Below are positions 34,772 to 49,700 of a stretch of 64,000 bases of DNA, in pieces. The number at the start of each line of letters is the position of its first letter. The first letter of the stretch is position 1. The notes below the pieces were generated by a model that was not told where the DNA came from, searched no databases, and saw nothing but the letters and a program-made list of their open reading frames with translations. The position numbers were made by a program, and so were the translations under genes. Origin of the DNA: Luidia sarsii. Taxonomy: Eukaryota > Echinodermata > Asteroidea > Paxillosida > Luidiidae. The stretch is from assembly GCA_949987565.1 (NCBI GenBank), contig OX465111.1, positions 9,009,202 through 9,073,201 on the forward strand. Direction: 5' to 3'.

Positions 34772-37700
34772 CAAAAGCCAACTGCCATGCCATTCAAAAT
34801 CCGGCTCGCCTATAAATGTATTAGTTGCGCTCAAAATAATGTCGCGTGAATTAGACGTTCTTGCGCATGAAACACAAGGCTAACAACAGAAAGGTTCGTG
34901 GTTCGATTCCGGGGTGCTGCTGTTTTTCATTTAAACTAAACTTAACAAGTTCTATATATATTGATATAAAATCTTGGTTACCCTCAATAGTTCAGTAAAG
35001 TTATGAAGCCTTCTTAGGCCTGTATTCGAACTTGTGAAGTATAGTTTACTCAGCACCGGAGGATACTAGTCTAACCACGGAAAGAGTATGGTAATTCCGA
35101 AACGTTGATTCCCTTGGTTCTTTGCAGAAGAGCGCATACATGGAAAAAGATACATCTCAGACGGTGTAACCGCAAACTATTCCAAACAATATCATATTTA
35201 TACGAACAATTTCGATAACGAAATCCCAAAGCCTGCCCCCAACGGCCATGGCCCTTATAATCCCGCTTGCCTATTAACGTACCGTATTAGCTGCGTAGAC
35301 ATGCTGCTTGATTCAGGTTGCCTGGTGAAAAAAACGCTTGTCTAGCAACCTACTTGAGTCCACGCTTGATGCTGTTCATATTGCTGCAGTGGTGCAGCAT
35401 ACTATTGCAATCCGAGATGGCTCCGCACAGCTGATTATCATAAAGTGTGGACCCACAGCTCTTTTTTTATTCAGGGGCCTTTGGAGTCTAATAAACCTAT
35501 ACATTGTAAAACATGTCGGGCTTAAGACGACCCGCGTGTTGAATGTTCGATTTCTCGTGTAATTTGGCATAATCGGGGCTTGAAAGGTGGCCCTATTTTA
35601 TCTTTAGAAGTAGAGGGATGTATATGCAGAAATTCGGCTTGGACGCCTGCACACGATACGAGTTGCCGCAACTTGATCATCGTCGTCTCGGCTGACAACC
35701 TACCGTGAAACCTAGCCCAAGCCTTCAACATACCCGTTGTTTCGGAATCAATTCGTCCCCAACTTAGATAAAAACGAAATCAATGACTCGCATTCGCCAA
35801 CCCCTATCTTGCTATCTTCAGGAAAGATCCGTGACAGAATGTTGCTAATAGCATCACGGAATCAAAATCAACAAAATTTACAGTACGACCAAATTATCCC
35901 AATAACGCGCACTATTTTGTTTTGGTGTGTGGGTGACGAATGACATCCAAATGTTTGAGCGGAAGCATGACCGTTCAGCCAGAATAGCGCCCTCAATACC
36001 TTTTAAAATACAGGTTACTTCGTTCTGATGCTGGATACGTCGATGCAAAAATACGTCTCGCTCCTGATCAATTACCTACAACTTTTAAGTTTCCAGGGAC
36101 AATTTCCACCGAAATTGCGAGACTCCCGTACGTAAACTAATGATTCAACGTGATTTCACTCGTTTTCTTTGGTCATTCTTATTGATGGTTTTTGTGTGTG
36201 TGGAAAAACGAGCCATGAAAATAGGTTTAGTGCGCAGCGCTCTCTACCGGATCACAACGAAGTCCACAAGCTCGGCTGAAATGCCAGAGCCCCTTATTAC
36301 CCAGTTTGACTAAAGTGTTATACGTGGGATCTTGTTACGCAATGCAGGTGGCCTTGTGTAAAAACAAAAACACAAAACAAACCGCTCGTCTAACAGCATG
36401 TAGGTGGTTTGATCACTTGGGGCACATTTTCATTTCCATGTTTTGTTCTGCGGGATTCAGTATTCTGCACTCTTTACTCTCTGACAACGAAATTCAAAAG
36501 CCAACTGCCATGCCATTCAAAATCCGGCTCGCCTATAAATGTATTAGTTGCGCTCAAAATAATGTCGCGTGAATTAGACGTTCTTGCGCATGAAACACAA
36601 GGCTAACAACAGAAAGGTTCGTGGTTCGATTCCGGGGTGCTGCTGTTTTTCATTTAAACTAAACTTAACAAGTTCTATATATATTGATATAAAATCTTGG
36701 TTACCCTCAATAGTTCAGTAAAGTTATGAAGCCTTCTTAGGCCTGTATTCGAACTTGTGAAGTATAGTTTACTCAGCACCGGAGGATACTAGTCTAACCA
36801 CGGAAAGAGTATGGTAATTCCGAAACGTTGATTCCCTTGGTTCTTTGCAGAAGAGCGCATACATGGAAAAAGATACATCTCAGACGGTGTAACCGCAAAC
36901 TATTCCAAACAATATCATATTTATACGAACAATTTCGATAACGAAATCCCAAAGCCTGCCCCCAACGGCCATGGCCCTTATAATCCCGCTTGCCTATTAA
37001 CGTACCGTATTAGCTGCGTAGACATGCTGCTTGATTCAGGTTGCCTGGTGAAAAAAACGCTTGTCTAGCAACCTACTTGAGTCCACGCTTGATGCTGTTC
37101 ATATTGCTGCAGTGGTGCAGCATACTATTGCAATCCGAGATGGCTCCGCACAGCTGATTATCATAAAGTGTGGACCCACAGCTCTTTTTTTATTCAGGGG
37201 CCTTTGGAGTCTAATAAACCTATACATTGTAAAACATGTCGGGCTTAAGACGACCCGCGTGTTGAATGTTCGATTTCTCGTGTAATTTGGCATAATCGGG
37301 GCTTGAAAGGTGGCCCTATTTTATCTTTAGAAGTAGAGGGATGTATATGCAGAAATTCGGCTTGGACGCCTGCACACGATACGAGTTGCCGCAACTTGAT
37401 CATCGTCGTCTCGGCTGACAACCTACCGTGAAACCTAGCCCAAGCCTTCAACATACCCGTTGTTTCGGAATCAATTCGTCCCCAACTTAGATAAAAACGA
37501 AATCAATGACTCGCATTCGCCAACCCCTATCTTGCTATCTTCAGGAAAGATCCGTGACAGAATGTTGCTAATAGCATCACGGAATCAAAATCAACAAAAT
37601 TTACAGTACGACCAAATTATCCCAATAACGCGCACTATTTTGTTTTGGTGTGTGGGTGACGAATGACATCCAAATGTTTGAGCGGAAGCATGACCGTTCA

Positions 37701-40700
37701 GCCAGAATAGCGCCCTCAATACCTTTTAAAATACAGGTTACTTCGTTCTGATGCTGGATACGTCGATGCAAAAATACGTCTCGCTCCTGATCAATTACCT
37801 ACACCTTTTAAGTTTCCAGGGACAATTTCCACCGAAATTGCGAGACTCCCGTACGTAAACTAATGATTCAACGTGATTTCACTCGTTTTCTTTGGTCATT
37901 CTTATTGATGGTTTTTGTGTGTGTGGAAAAACGAGCCATGAAAATAGGTTTAGTGCGCAGCGCTCTCTACCGGATCACAACGAAGTCCACAAGCTCGGCT
38001 GAAATGCCAGAGCCCCTTATTACCCAGTTTGACTAAAGTGTTAGACGTGTGAACTTGTTACGCAATGCAGGTGGCCTTGTGTAAAAACAAAAACACAAAA
38101 TAAACCGCTCGTCTAACAGCATGTAGGTGGTTTGATCACTTGGGGCACATTTTCATTTCCATGTTTTGTTCTGCGGGATTCAGTATTCTGCACTCTTTAC
38201 TCTCTGACAACGAAATTCAAAAGCCCGCCGCCAACTGCCATGACATTCAAAATCCGGCTCGCCTATAAATGTATAAGATGCGCTCAAAATAATGTCGCGT
38301 GAATCAGACGACCTTGCGCATGAAACACAAGGCTAACAACAGAAAGGTTCGTGGTTCGATTCCGGGGTGCTGCTGTTTTTCATTTAAACTATACTTCACA
38401 AGTTCTATATATATTGATATAAAATCTTGGTTACCCTCAATAGTTCAGTAAAGTTATGAAGCCTTCTTAGGCCTGTATTCGAACTTGTGAAGTATAGTTT
38501 TCTCAGCACCGGAGGATACTAGTCTAACCACGGAAAGAGTATGGTAATTCCGAAACGTTGATTCCCTTGGTTCTTTGCAGAAGAGCGCATACATGTAAAA
38601 AGATACATCTCAGACGGTGTAACCGCAAACTATTCCAAACAATATCATATCTATACGAACAATTTCGACAACGAAATCCCAAAGCCTGCCCCCAACGGCC
38701 ATGGCCCTTATAAGCCCGCTTGCCTATTAACGTACCGTATTAGCTGCGTAGATATGCTGCTTGATTCAGGTTGCCTGGTGAAAAAAACGCTTGTTTAGCA
38801 ACCTACTTGAGTCCACGCTTAATGCTGTTCATATTGCTGCAGTGGTGCAGCATACTATTGCAATCCGAGATGGCTCCGCACAGCTGATTATCATAAAGTG
38901 TGGACCCACAGCTCTTTTTTTAATCAGGGGCCTTTGGAGTCTAATAAACCTATACATTGTAAAACATGTCGGGCTTAAGACGACCCGCGTGTTGAATGTT
39001 CGATTTCTCGTGTAATTTGGCATAATCGGGGCTTGAAAGGTGGCCCTATTTTATCTTTAGGAGTAGAGGGAGGGATATGCAGAAATTCGGCGTGGACGCC
39101 TGCACACGATACGAGTTGCCGCAACTTGATCATCGTCGTCTCGGCTGACAACCTACCGTGAAACCTAGCCCACGCCTTCACCATACCCGTTGTTTCGGAA
39201 TCAATTCGCCCCCAACTTAGATGAAAACGAAATCAATGACTCGCATTCGCCAACCCCTATCTTGCTATCTTCAGGAAAGATCCGTGACTGAATGTTGCTA
39301 ATAGCATCACGGAATCAAAATCAACAAAATTTACAGTACGACCGAATTGTCCCAATAACGCGCACTATTTTGTTTTGGTGTGTGCGTGACGAATGACATC
39401 CAAATGTTTCAGCGGAAGCATGACCGTTCAGCCAGAATAGCGCCCTCAATACGTATAAAATACAGGTTACTTCGTTCTGATGCTGGATACGTCGATGCAA
39501 AAATACGTCTCGCTCCTGATCAATTACCTACACCTTTTAAGTTTCCAGGGACAATTTCCACCGAAATTGCGAGACTCCCGTGCGTAAACTAACGATTCAA
39601 CGTGATTTCACTCGTTTTCTTTGGTCATTCTTATTGATGGTTTTTGTGTGTGTGGAAAAACGAGCCATGAAAGTAGGTTTAGTGCGCAGCGCTCTCTACC
39701 GGATCACAACGAAGTCCACAAGCTCGGCTGAAATGCCAGAGCCCCTTATTACCCAGTTTGACTAAAGTGTTAGACGTGTGATCTTGTTACGCAATGCAGG
39801 TGGCCTTGTGTAAAAACAAAAACACAAAACAAACCGCTCGTCTAACAGCATGTAGGTGGTTTGATCACTTGGGGCACATTTTCATTTCCATGTTTTGTTC
39901 TGCGGGATTCAGTATTCTGCACTCTTTACTCTCTGACAACGAAATTCAAAAGCCAACTGCCATGCCATTCAAAATCCGGCTCGCCTATAAATGTATTAGT
40001 TGCGCTCAAAATAATGTCGCGTGAATTAGACGACCTTGCGCATGAAACACAAGGCTAACAACAGAAAGGTTCGTGGTTCGATTCCGGGGTGCTGCTGTTT
40101 TTCATTTAAACTAAACTTAACAAGTTCTATATATATTTATATAAAATCTTGGTTACCCTCAATAGTTCAGTAAAGTTATGAAGCCTTCTTAGGCCTGTAT
40201 TCGAACTTGTGAAGTATAGTTTAGTCAGCACCGGAGGATACTAGTCTAACCACGGAAAGAGTATGGTAATTCCGAAACGTTGATTCCCTTGGTTCTTTGC
40301 AGAAGAGCGCATACATGTAAAAAGATACATCTCAGACGGTGTAAACGCAAACTATTCCAAACAATATCATATTTATACGAACAATTTCGACAATGAAATC
40401 CCAAAGCCTGCCCCCAACGGCCATGGCCCTTATAATCCCGCTTGCCTATCAACGTACCGTATTAGCTGCGTAGACATGCTGCTTGATTCAGGTTGCCTGG
40501 TGAAAAAACGCTTGTCTAGCAACCTACTTGAGTCCACGCTTGATGCTGTTCATATTGCTGCAGTGGTGCAGCATACTATTGCAATCCGAGATGGCTCCGC
40601 ACAGCTGATTATCATAAAGTGTGGACCCACAGCTCTTTTTTTAATCAGGGGCCTTTGGAGTCTAATAAACCTATACATTGTAAAACATGTCGGGCTTAAG

Positions 40701-43700
40701 ACGACCCGCGTGTTGAATGTTCGATTTCTCGTGTAATTTGGCATAATCGGGGCTTGAAAGGTGGCCCTATTTTATCTTTAGGAGTAGAGGGATGTATATG
40801 CAGAAATTCGGCTTGGACGCCTGCACACGATACGAGTTGCCGCAACTTGATCATCGTCGTCTCGGCTGACAACCTACCGTGAAACCTAGCCCACGCCTTC
40901 ACCATACCCGTTGTTTCGGAATCAATTCGTCCCCAACTTAGATAAAAACGAAATCAATGACTCGCATTCGCCAACCCCTATCTTGCTATCTTCAGGAAAG
41001 ATCCGTGACTGAATGTTGCTAATAGCATCACGGAATCAAAATAAACAAAATTTACAGTACGACCAAATTATCCCAATAACGCGCACTATTTTGTTTTGGT
41101 GTGTGGGTGACGAATGACATCCAAATGTTTGAGCGGAAGCATGACCGTTCAGCCAGAATAGCGCCCTCAATACGTATAAAATACAGGTTACTTCGTTCTG
41201 ATGCTGGATACGTCGATGCAAAAATACGTCTCGCTCCTGATCAATTACCTACACCTTTTAAGTTTCCAGGGACAATTTCCACCGAAATTGCGAGACTCCC
41301 GTGCGTAAACTAATGATTCAACGTGATTTCACTCGTTTTCTTTGGTCATTCTTATTGATGGTTTTTGTGTGTGCGGAAAAACGAGCCATGAAAGTAGGTT
41401 TAGTGCGTAGCGCTCTCTACCGGATCACAACGAAGTCCACAAGCTCGGCTGAAATGCCAGAGCCCCTTATTACCCAGTTTGACTAAAGTGTTATACGTGG
41501 GATCTTGTTACGCAATGCAGGTGGCCTTGTGTAAAAACAAAAACACAAAACAAACCGCTCGTCTAACAGCATGTAGGTGGTTTGATCACTTGGGGCACAT
41601 TTTCATTTCCATGTTTTGTTCTGCGGGATTCAGTATTCTGCACTCTTTACTCTCTGACAACGAAATTCAAAAGCCAACTGCCATGCCATTCAAAATCCGG
41701 CTCGCCTATAAATGTATTAGTTGCGCTCAAAATAATGTCGCGTGAATTAGACGTTCTTGCGCATGAAACACAAGGCTAACAACAGAAAGGTTCGTGGTTC
41801 GATTCCGGGGTGCTGCTGTTTTTCATTTAAACTAAACTTAACAAGTTCTATATATATTGATATAAAATCTTGGTTACCCTCAATAGTTCAGTAAAGTTAT
41901 GAAGCCTTCTTAGGCCTGTATTCGAACTTGTGAAGTATAGTTTACTCAGCACCGGAGGATACTAGTCTAACCACGGAAAGAGTATGGTAATTCCGAAACG
42001 TTGATTCCCTTGGTTCTTTGCAGAAGAGCGCATACATGGAAAAAGATACATCTCAGACGGTGTAACCGCAAACTATTCCAAACAATATCATATTTATACG
42101 AACAATTTCGATAACGAAATCCCAAAGCCTGCCCCCAACGGCCATGGCCCTTATAATCCCGCTTGCCTATTAACGTACCGTATTAGCTGCGTAGACATGC
42201 TGCTTGATTCAGGTTGCCTGGTGAAAAAAACGCTTGTCTAGCAACCTACTTGAGTCCACGCTTGATGCTGTTCATATTGCTGCAGTGGTGCAGCATACTA
42301 TTGCAATCCGAGATGGCTCCGCACAGCTGATTATCATAAAGTGTGGACCCACAGCTCTTTTTTTATTCAGGGGCCTTTGGAGTCTAATAAACCTATACAT
42401 TGTAAAACATGTCGGGCTTAAGACGACCCGCGTGTTGAATGTTCGATTTCTCGTGTAATTTGGCATAATCGGGGCTTGAAAGGTGGCCCTATTTTATCTT
42501 TAGAAGTAGAGGGATGTATATGCAGAAATTCGGCTTGGACGCCTGCACACGATACGAGTTGCCGCAACTTGATCATCGTCGTCTCGGCTGACAACCTACC
42601 GTGAAACCTAGCCCAAGCCTTCAACATACCCGTTGTTTCGGAATCAATTCGTCCCCAACTTAGATAAAAACGAAATCAATGACTCGCATTCGCCAACCCC
42701 TATCTTGCTATCTTCAGGAAAGATCCGTGACAGAATGTTGCTAATAGCATCACGGAATCAAAATCAACAAAATTTACAGTACGACCAAATTATCCCAATA
42801 ACGCGCACTATTTTGTTTTGGTGTGTGGGTGACGAATGACATCCAAATGTTTGAGCGGAAGCATGACCGTTCAGCCAGAATAGCGCCCTCAATACGTTTA
42901 AAATACAGGTTACTTCGTTCTGATGCTGGATACGTCGATGCAAAAATACGTCTCGCTCCTGATCAATTACCTACACCTTTTAAGTTTCCAGGGACAATTT
43001 CCACCGAAATTGCGAGACTCCCGTACGTAAACTAATGATTCAACGTGATTTCACTCGTTTTCTTTGGTCATTCTTATTGATGGTTTTTGTGTGTGTGGAA
43101 AAACGAGCCATGAAAATAGGTTTAGTGCGCAGCGCTCTCTACCGGATCACAACGAAGTCCACAAGCTCGGCTGAAATGCCAGAGCCCCTTATTACCCAGT
43201 TTGACTAAAGTGTTAGACGTGTGAACTTGTTACGCAATGCAGGTGGCCTTGTGTAAAAACAAAAACACAAAATAAACCGCTCGTCTAACAGCATGTAGGT
43301 GGTTTGATCACTTGGGGCACATTTTCATTTCCATGTTTTGTTCTGCGGGATTCAGTATTCTGCACTCTTTACTCTCTGACAACGAAATTCAAAAGCCAAC
43401 TGCCATGCCATTCAAAATCCGGCTCGCCTATAAATGTATTAGTTGCGCTCAAAATAATGTCGCGTGAATTAGACGTTCTTGCGCATGAAACACAAGGCTA
43501 ACAACAGAAAGGTTCGTGGTTCGATTCCGGGGTGCTGCTGTTTTTCATTTAAACTAAACTTAACAAGTTCTATATATATTGATATAAAATCTTGGTTACC
43601 CTCAATAGTTCAGTAAAGTTATGAAGCCTTCTTAGGCCTGTATTCGAACTTGTGAAGTATAGTTTACTCAGCACCGGAGGATACTAGTCTAACCACGGAA

Positions 43701-46700
43701 AGAGTATGGTAATTCCGAAACGTTGATTCCCTTGGTTCTTTGCAGAAGAGCGCATACATGGAAAAAGATACATCTCAGACGGTGTAACCGCAAACTATTC
43801 CAAACAATATCATATTTATACGAACAATTTCGATAACGAAATCCCAAAGCCTGCCCCCAACGGCCATGGCCCTTATAATCCCGCTTGCCTATTAACGTAC
43901 CGTATTAGCTGCGTAGACATGCTGCTTGATTCAGGTTGCCTGGTGAAAAAAACGCTTGTCTAGCAACCTACTTGAGTCCACGCTTGATGCTGTTCATATT
44001 GCTGCAGTGGTGCAGCATACTATTGCAATCCGAGATGGCTCCGCACAGCTGATTATCATAAAGTGTGGACCCACAGCTCTTTTTTTATTCAGGGGCCTTT
44101 GGAGTCTAATAAACCTATACATTGTAAAACATGTCGGGCTTAAGACGACCCGCGTGTTGAATGTTCGATTTCTCGTGTAATTTGGCATAATCGGGGCTTG
44201 AAAGGTGGCCCTATTTTATCTTTAGAAGTAGAGGGATGTATATGCAGAAATTCGGCTTGGACGCCTGCACACGATACGAGTTGCCGCAACTTGATCATCG
44301 TCGTCTCGGCTGACAACCTACCGTGAAACCTAGCCCAAGCCTTCAACATACCCGTTGTTTCGGAATCAATTCGTCCCCAACTTAGATAAAAACGAAATCA
44401 ATGACTCGCATTCGCCAACCCCTATCTTGCTATCTTCAGGAAAGATCCGTGACAGAATGTTGCTAATAGCATCACGGAATCAAAATCAACAAAATTTACA
44501 GTACGACCAAATTATCCCAATAACGCGCACTATTTTGTTTTGGTGTGTGGGTGACGAATGACATCCAAATGTTTGAGCGGAAGCATGACCGTTCAGCCAG
44601 AATAGCGCCCTCAATACCTTTTAAAATACAGGTTACTTCGTTCTGATGCTGGATACGTCGATGCAAAAATACGTCTCGCTCCTGATCAATTACCTACACC
44701 TTTTAAGTTTCCAGGGACAATTTCCACCGAAATTGCGAGACTCCCGTACGTAAACTAATGATTCAACGTGATTTCACTCGTTTTCTTTGGTCATTCTTAT
44801 TGATGGTTTTTGTGTGTGTGGAAAAACGAGCCATGAAAATAGGTTTAGTGCGCAGCGCTCTCTACCGGATCACAACGAAGTCCACAAGCTCGGCTGAAAT
44901 GCCAGAGCCCCTTATTACCCAGTTTGACTAAAGTGTTATACGTGGGATCTTGTTACGCAATGCAGGTGGCCTTGTGTAAAAACAAAAACACAAAACAAAC
45001 CGCTCGTCTAACAGCATGTAGGTGGTTTGATCACTTGGGGCACATTTTCATTTCCATGTTTTGTTCTGCGGGATTCAGTATTCTGCACTCTTTACTCTCT
45101 GACAACGAAATTCAAAAGCCAACTGCCATGCCATTCAAAATCCGGCTCGCCTATAAATGTATTAGTTGCGCTCAAAATAATGTCGCGTGAATTAGACGTT
45201 CTTGCGCATGAAACACAAGGCTAACAACAGAAAGGTTCGTGGTTCGATTCCGGGGTGCTGCTGTTTTTCATTTAAACTAAACTTAACAAGTTCTATATAT
45301 ATTGATATAAAATCTTGGTTACCCTCAATAGTTCAGTAAAGTTATGAAGCCTTCTTAGGCCTGTATTCGAACTTGTGAAGTATAGTTTACTCAGCACCGG
45401 AGGATACTAGTCTAACCACGGAAAGAGTATGGTAATTCCGAAACGTTGATTCCCTTGGTTCTTTGCAGAAGAGCGCATACATGGAAAAAGATACATCTCA
45501 GACGGTGTAACCGCAAACTATTCCAAACAATATCATATTTATACGAACAATTTCGATAACGAAATCCCAAAGCCTGCCCCCAACGGCCATGGCCCTTATA
45601 ATCCCGCTTGCCTATTAACGTACCGTATTAGCTGCGTAGACATGCTGCTTGATTCAGGTTGCCTGGTGAAAAAAACGCTTGTCTAGCAACCTACTTGAGT
45701 CCACGCTTGATGCTGTTCATATTGCTGCAGTGGTGCAGCATACTATTGCAATCCGAGATGGCTCCGCACAGCTGATTATCATAAAGTGTGGACCCACAGC
45801 TCTTTTTTTATTCAGGGGCCTTTGGAGTCTAATAAACCTATACATTGTAAAACATGTCGGGCTTAAGACGACCCGCGTGTTGAATGTTCGATTTCTCGTG
45901 TAATTTGGCATAATCGGGGCTTGAAAGGTGGCCCTATTTTATCTTTAGAAGTAGAGGGATGTATATGCAGAAATTCGGCTTGGACGCCTGCACACGATAC
46001 GAGTTGCCGCAACTTGATCATCGTCGTCTCGGCTGACAACCTACCGTGAAACCTAGCCCAAGCCTTCAACATACCCGTTGTTTCGGAATCAATTCGTCCC
46101 CAACTTAGATAAAAACGAAATCAATGACTCGCATTCGCCAACCCCTATCTTGCTATCTTCAGGAAAGATCCGTGACAGAATGTTGCTAATAGCATCACGG
46201 AATCAAAATCAACAAAATTTACAGTACGACCAAATTATCCCAATAACGCGCACTATTTTGTTTTGGTGTGTGGGTGACGAATGACATCCAAATGTTTGAG
46301 CGGAAGCATGACCGTTCAGCCAGAATAGCGCCCTCAATACCTTTTAAAATACAGGTTACTTCGTTCTGATGCTGGATACGTCGATGCAAAAATACGTCTC
46401 GCTCCTGATCAATTACCTACACCTTTTAAGTTTCCAGGGACAATTTCCACCGAAATTGCGAGACTCCCGTACGTAAACTAATGATTCAACGTGATTTCAC
46501 TCGTTTTCTTTGGTCATTCTTATTGATGGTTTTTGTGTGTGTGGAAAAACGAGCCATGAAAATAGGTTTAGTGCGCAGCGCTCTCTACCGGATCACAACG
46601 AAGTCCACAAGCTCGGCTGAAATGCCAGAGCCCCTTATTACCCAGTTTGACTAAAGTGTTAGACGTGTGAACTTGTTACGCAATGCAGGTGGCCTTGTGT

Positions 46701-49700
46701 AAAAACAAAAACACAAAATAAACCGCTCGTCTAACAGCATGTAGGTGGTTTGATCACTTGGGGCACATTTTCATTTCCATGTTTTGTTCTGCGGGATTCA
46801 GTATTCTGCACTCTTTACTCTCTGACAACGAAATTCAAAAGCCCGCCGCCAACTGCCATGACATTCAAAATCCGGCTCGCCTATAAATGTATAAGATGCG
46901 CTCAAAATAATGTCGCGTGAATCAGACGACCTTGCGCATGAAACACAAGGCTAACAACAGAAAGGTTCGTGGTTCGATTCCGGGGTGCTGCTGTTTTTCA
47001 TTTAAACTATACTTCACAAGTTCTATATATATTGATATAAAATCTTGGTTACCCTCAATAGTTCAGTAAAGTTATGAAGCCTTCTTAGGCCTGTATTCGA
47101 ACTTGTGAAGTATAGTTTTCTCAGCACCGGAGGATACTAGTCTAACCACGGAAAGAGTATGGTAATTCCGAAACGTTGATTCCCTTGGTTCTTTGCAGAA
47201 GAGCGCATACATGTAAAAAGATACATCTCAGACGGTGTAACCGCAAACTATTCCAAACAATATCATATCTATACGAACAATTTCGACAACGAAATCCCAA
47301 AGCCTGCCCCCAACGGCCATGGCCCTTATAAGCCCGCTTGCCTATTAACGTACCGTATTAGCTGCGTAGATATGCTGCTTGATTCAGGTTGCCTGGTGAA
47401 AAAAACGCTTGTTTAGCAACCTACTTGAGTCCACGCTTGATGCTGTTCATATTGCTGCAGTGGTGCAGCATACTATTGCAATCCGAGATGGCTCCGCACA
47501 GCTGATTATCATAAAGTGTGGACCCACAGCTCTTTTTTTAATCAGGGGCCTTTGGAGTCTAATAAACCTATACATTGTAAAACATGTCGGGCTTAAGACG
47601 ACCCGCGTGTTGAATGTTCGATTTCTCGTGTAATTTGGCATAATCGGGGCTTGAAAGGTGGCCCTATTTTATCTTTAGGAGTAGAGGGAGGGATATGCAG
47701 AAATTCGGCGTGGACGCCTGCACACGATACGAGTTGCCGCAACTTGATCATCGTCGTCTCGGCTGACAACCTACCGTGAAACCTAGCCCACGCCTTCACC
47801 ATACCCGTTGTTTCGGAATCAATTCGCCCCCAACTTAGATGAAAACGAAATCAATGACTCGCATTCGCCAACCCCTATCTTGCTATCTTCAGGAAAGATC
47901 CGTGACTGAATGTTGCTAATAGCATCACGGAATCAAAATCAACAAAATTTACAGTACGACCGAATTGTCCCAATAACGCGCACTATTTTGTTTTGGTGTG
48001 TGCGTGACGAATGACATCCAAATGTTTCAGCGGAAGCATGACCGTTCAGCCAGAATAGCGCCCTCAATACGTATAAAATACAGGTTACTTCGTTCTGATG
48101 CTGGATACGTCGATGCAAAAATACGTCTCGCTCCTGATCAATTACCTACACCTTTTAAGTTTCCAGGGACAATTTCCACCGAAATTGCGAGACTCCCGTG
48201 CGTAAACTAACGATTCAACGTGATTTCACTCGTTTTCTTTGGTCATTCTTATTGATGGTTTTTGTGTGTGTGGAAAAACGAGCCATGAAAGTAGGTTTAG
48301 TGCGCAGCGCTCTCTACCGGATCACAACGAAGTCCACAAGCTCGGCTGAAATGCCAGAGCCCCTTATTACCCAGTTTGACTAAAGTGTTAGACGTGTGAT
48401 CTTGTTACGCAATGCAGGTGGCCTTGTGTAAAAACAAAAACACAAAACAAACCGCTCGTCTAACAGCATGTAGGTGGTTTGATCACTTGGGGCACATTTT
48501 CATTTCCATGTTTTGTTCTGCGGGATTCAGTATTCTGCACTCTTTACTCTCTGACAACGAAATTCAAAAGCCAACTGCCATGCCATTCAAAATCCGGCTC
48601 GCCTATAAATGTATTAGTTGCGCTCAAAATAATGTCGCGTGAATTAGACGACCTTGCGCATGAAACACAAGGCTAACAACAGAAAGGTTCGTGGTTCGAT
48701 TCCGGGGTGCTGCTGTTTTTCATTTAAACTAAACTTAACAAGTTCTATATATATTTATATAAAATCTTGGTTACCCTCAATAGTTCAGTAAAGTTATGAA
48801 GCCTTCTTAGGCCTGTATTCGAACTTGTGAAGTATAGTTTAGTCAGCACCGGAGGATACTAGTCTAACCACGGAAAGAGTATGGTAATTCCGAAACGTTG
48901 ATTCCCTTGGTTCTTTGCAGAAGAGCGCATACATGTAAAAAGATACATCTCAGACGGTGTAAACGCAAACTATTCCAAACAATATCATATTTATACGAAC
49001 AATTTCGACAATGAAATCCCAAAGCCTGCCCCCAACGGCCATGGCCCTTATAATCCCGCTTGCCTATCAACGTACCGTATTAGCTGCGTAGACATGCTGC
49101 TTGATTCAGGTTGCCTGGTGAAAAAACGCTTGTCTAGCAACCTACTTGAGTCCACGCTTGATGCTGTTCATATTGCTGCAGTGGTGCAGCATACTATTGC
49201 AATCCGAGATGGCTCCGCACAGCTGATTATCATAAAGTGTGGACCCACAGCTCTTTTTTTAATCAGGGGCCTTTGGAGTCTAATAAACCTATACATTGTA
49301 AAACATGTCGGGCTTAAGACGACCCGCGTGTTGAATGTTCGATTTCTCGTGTAATTTGGCATAATCGGGGCTTGAAAGGTGGCCCTATTTTATCTTTAGG
49401 AGTAGAGGGATGTATATGCAGAAATTCGGCTTGGACGCCTGCACACGATACGAGTTGCCGCAACTTGATCATCGTCGTCTCGGCTGACAACCTACCGTGA
49501 AACCTAGCCCACGCCTTCACCATACCCGTTGTTTCGGAATCAATTCGTCCCCAACTTAGATAAAAACGAAATCAATGACTCGCATTCGCCAACCCCTATC
49601 TTGCTATCTTCAGGAAAGATCCGTGACTGAATGTTGCTAATAGCATCACGGAATCAAAATAAACAAAATTTACAGTACGACCAAATTATCCCAATAACGC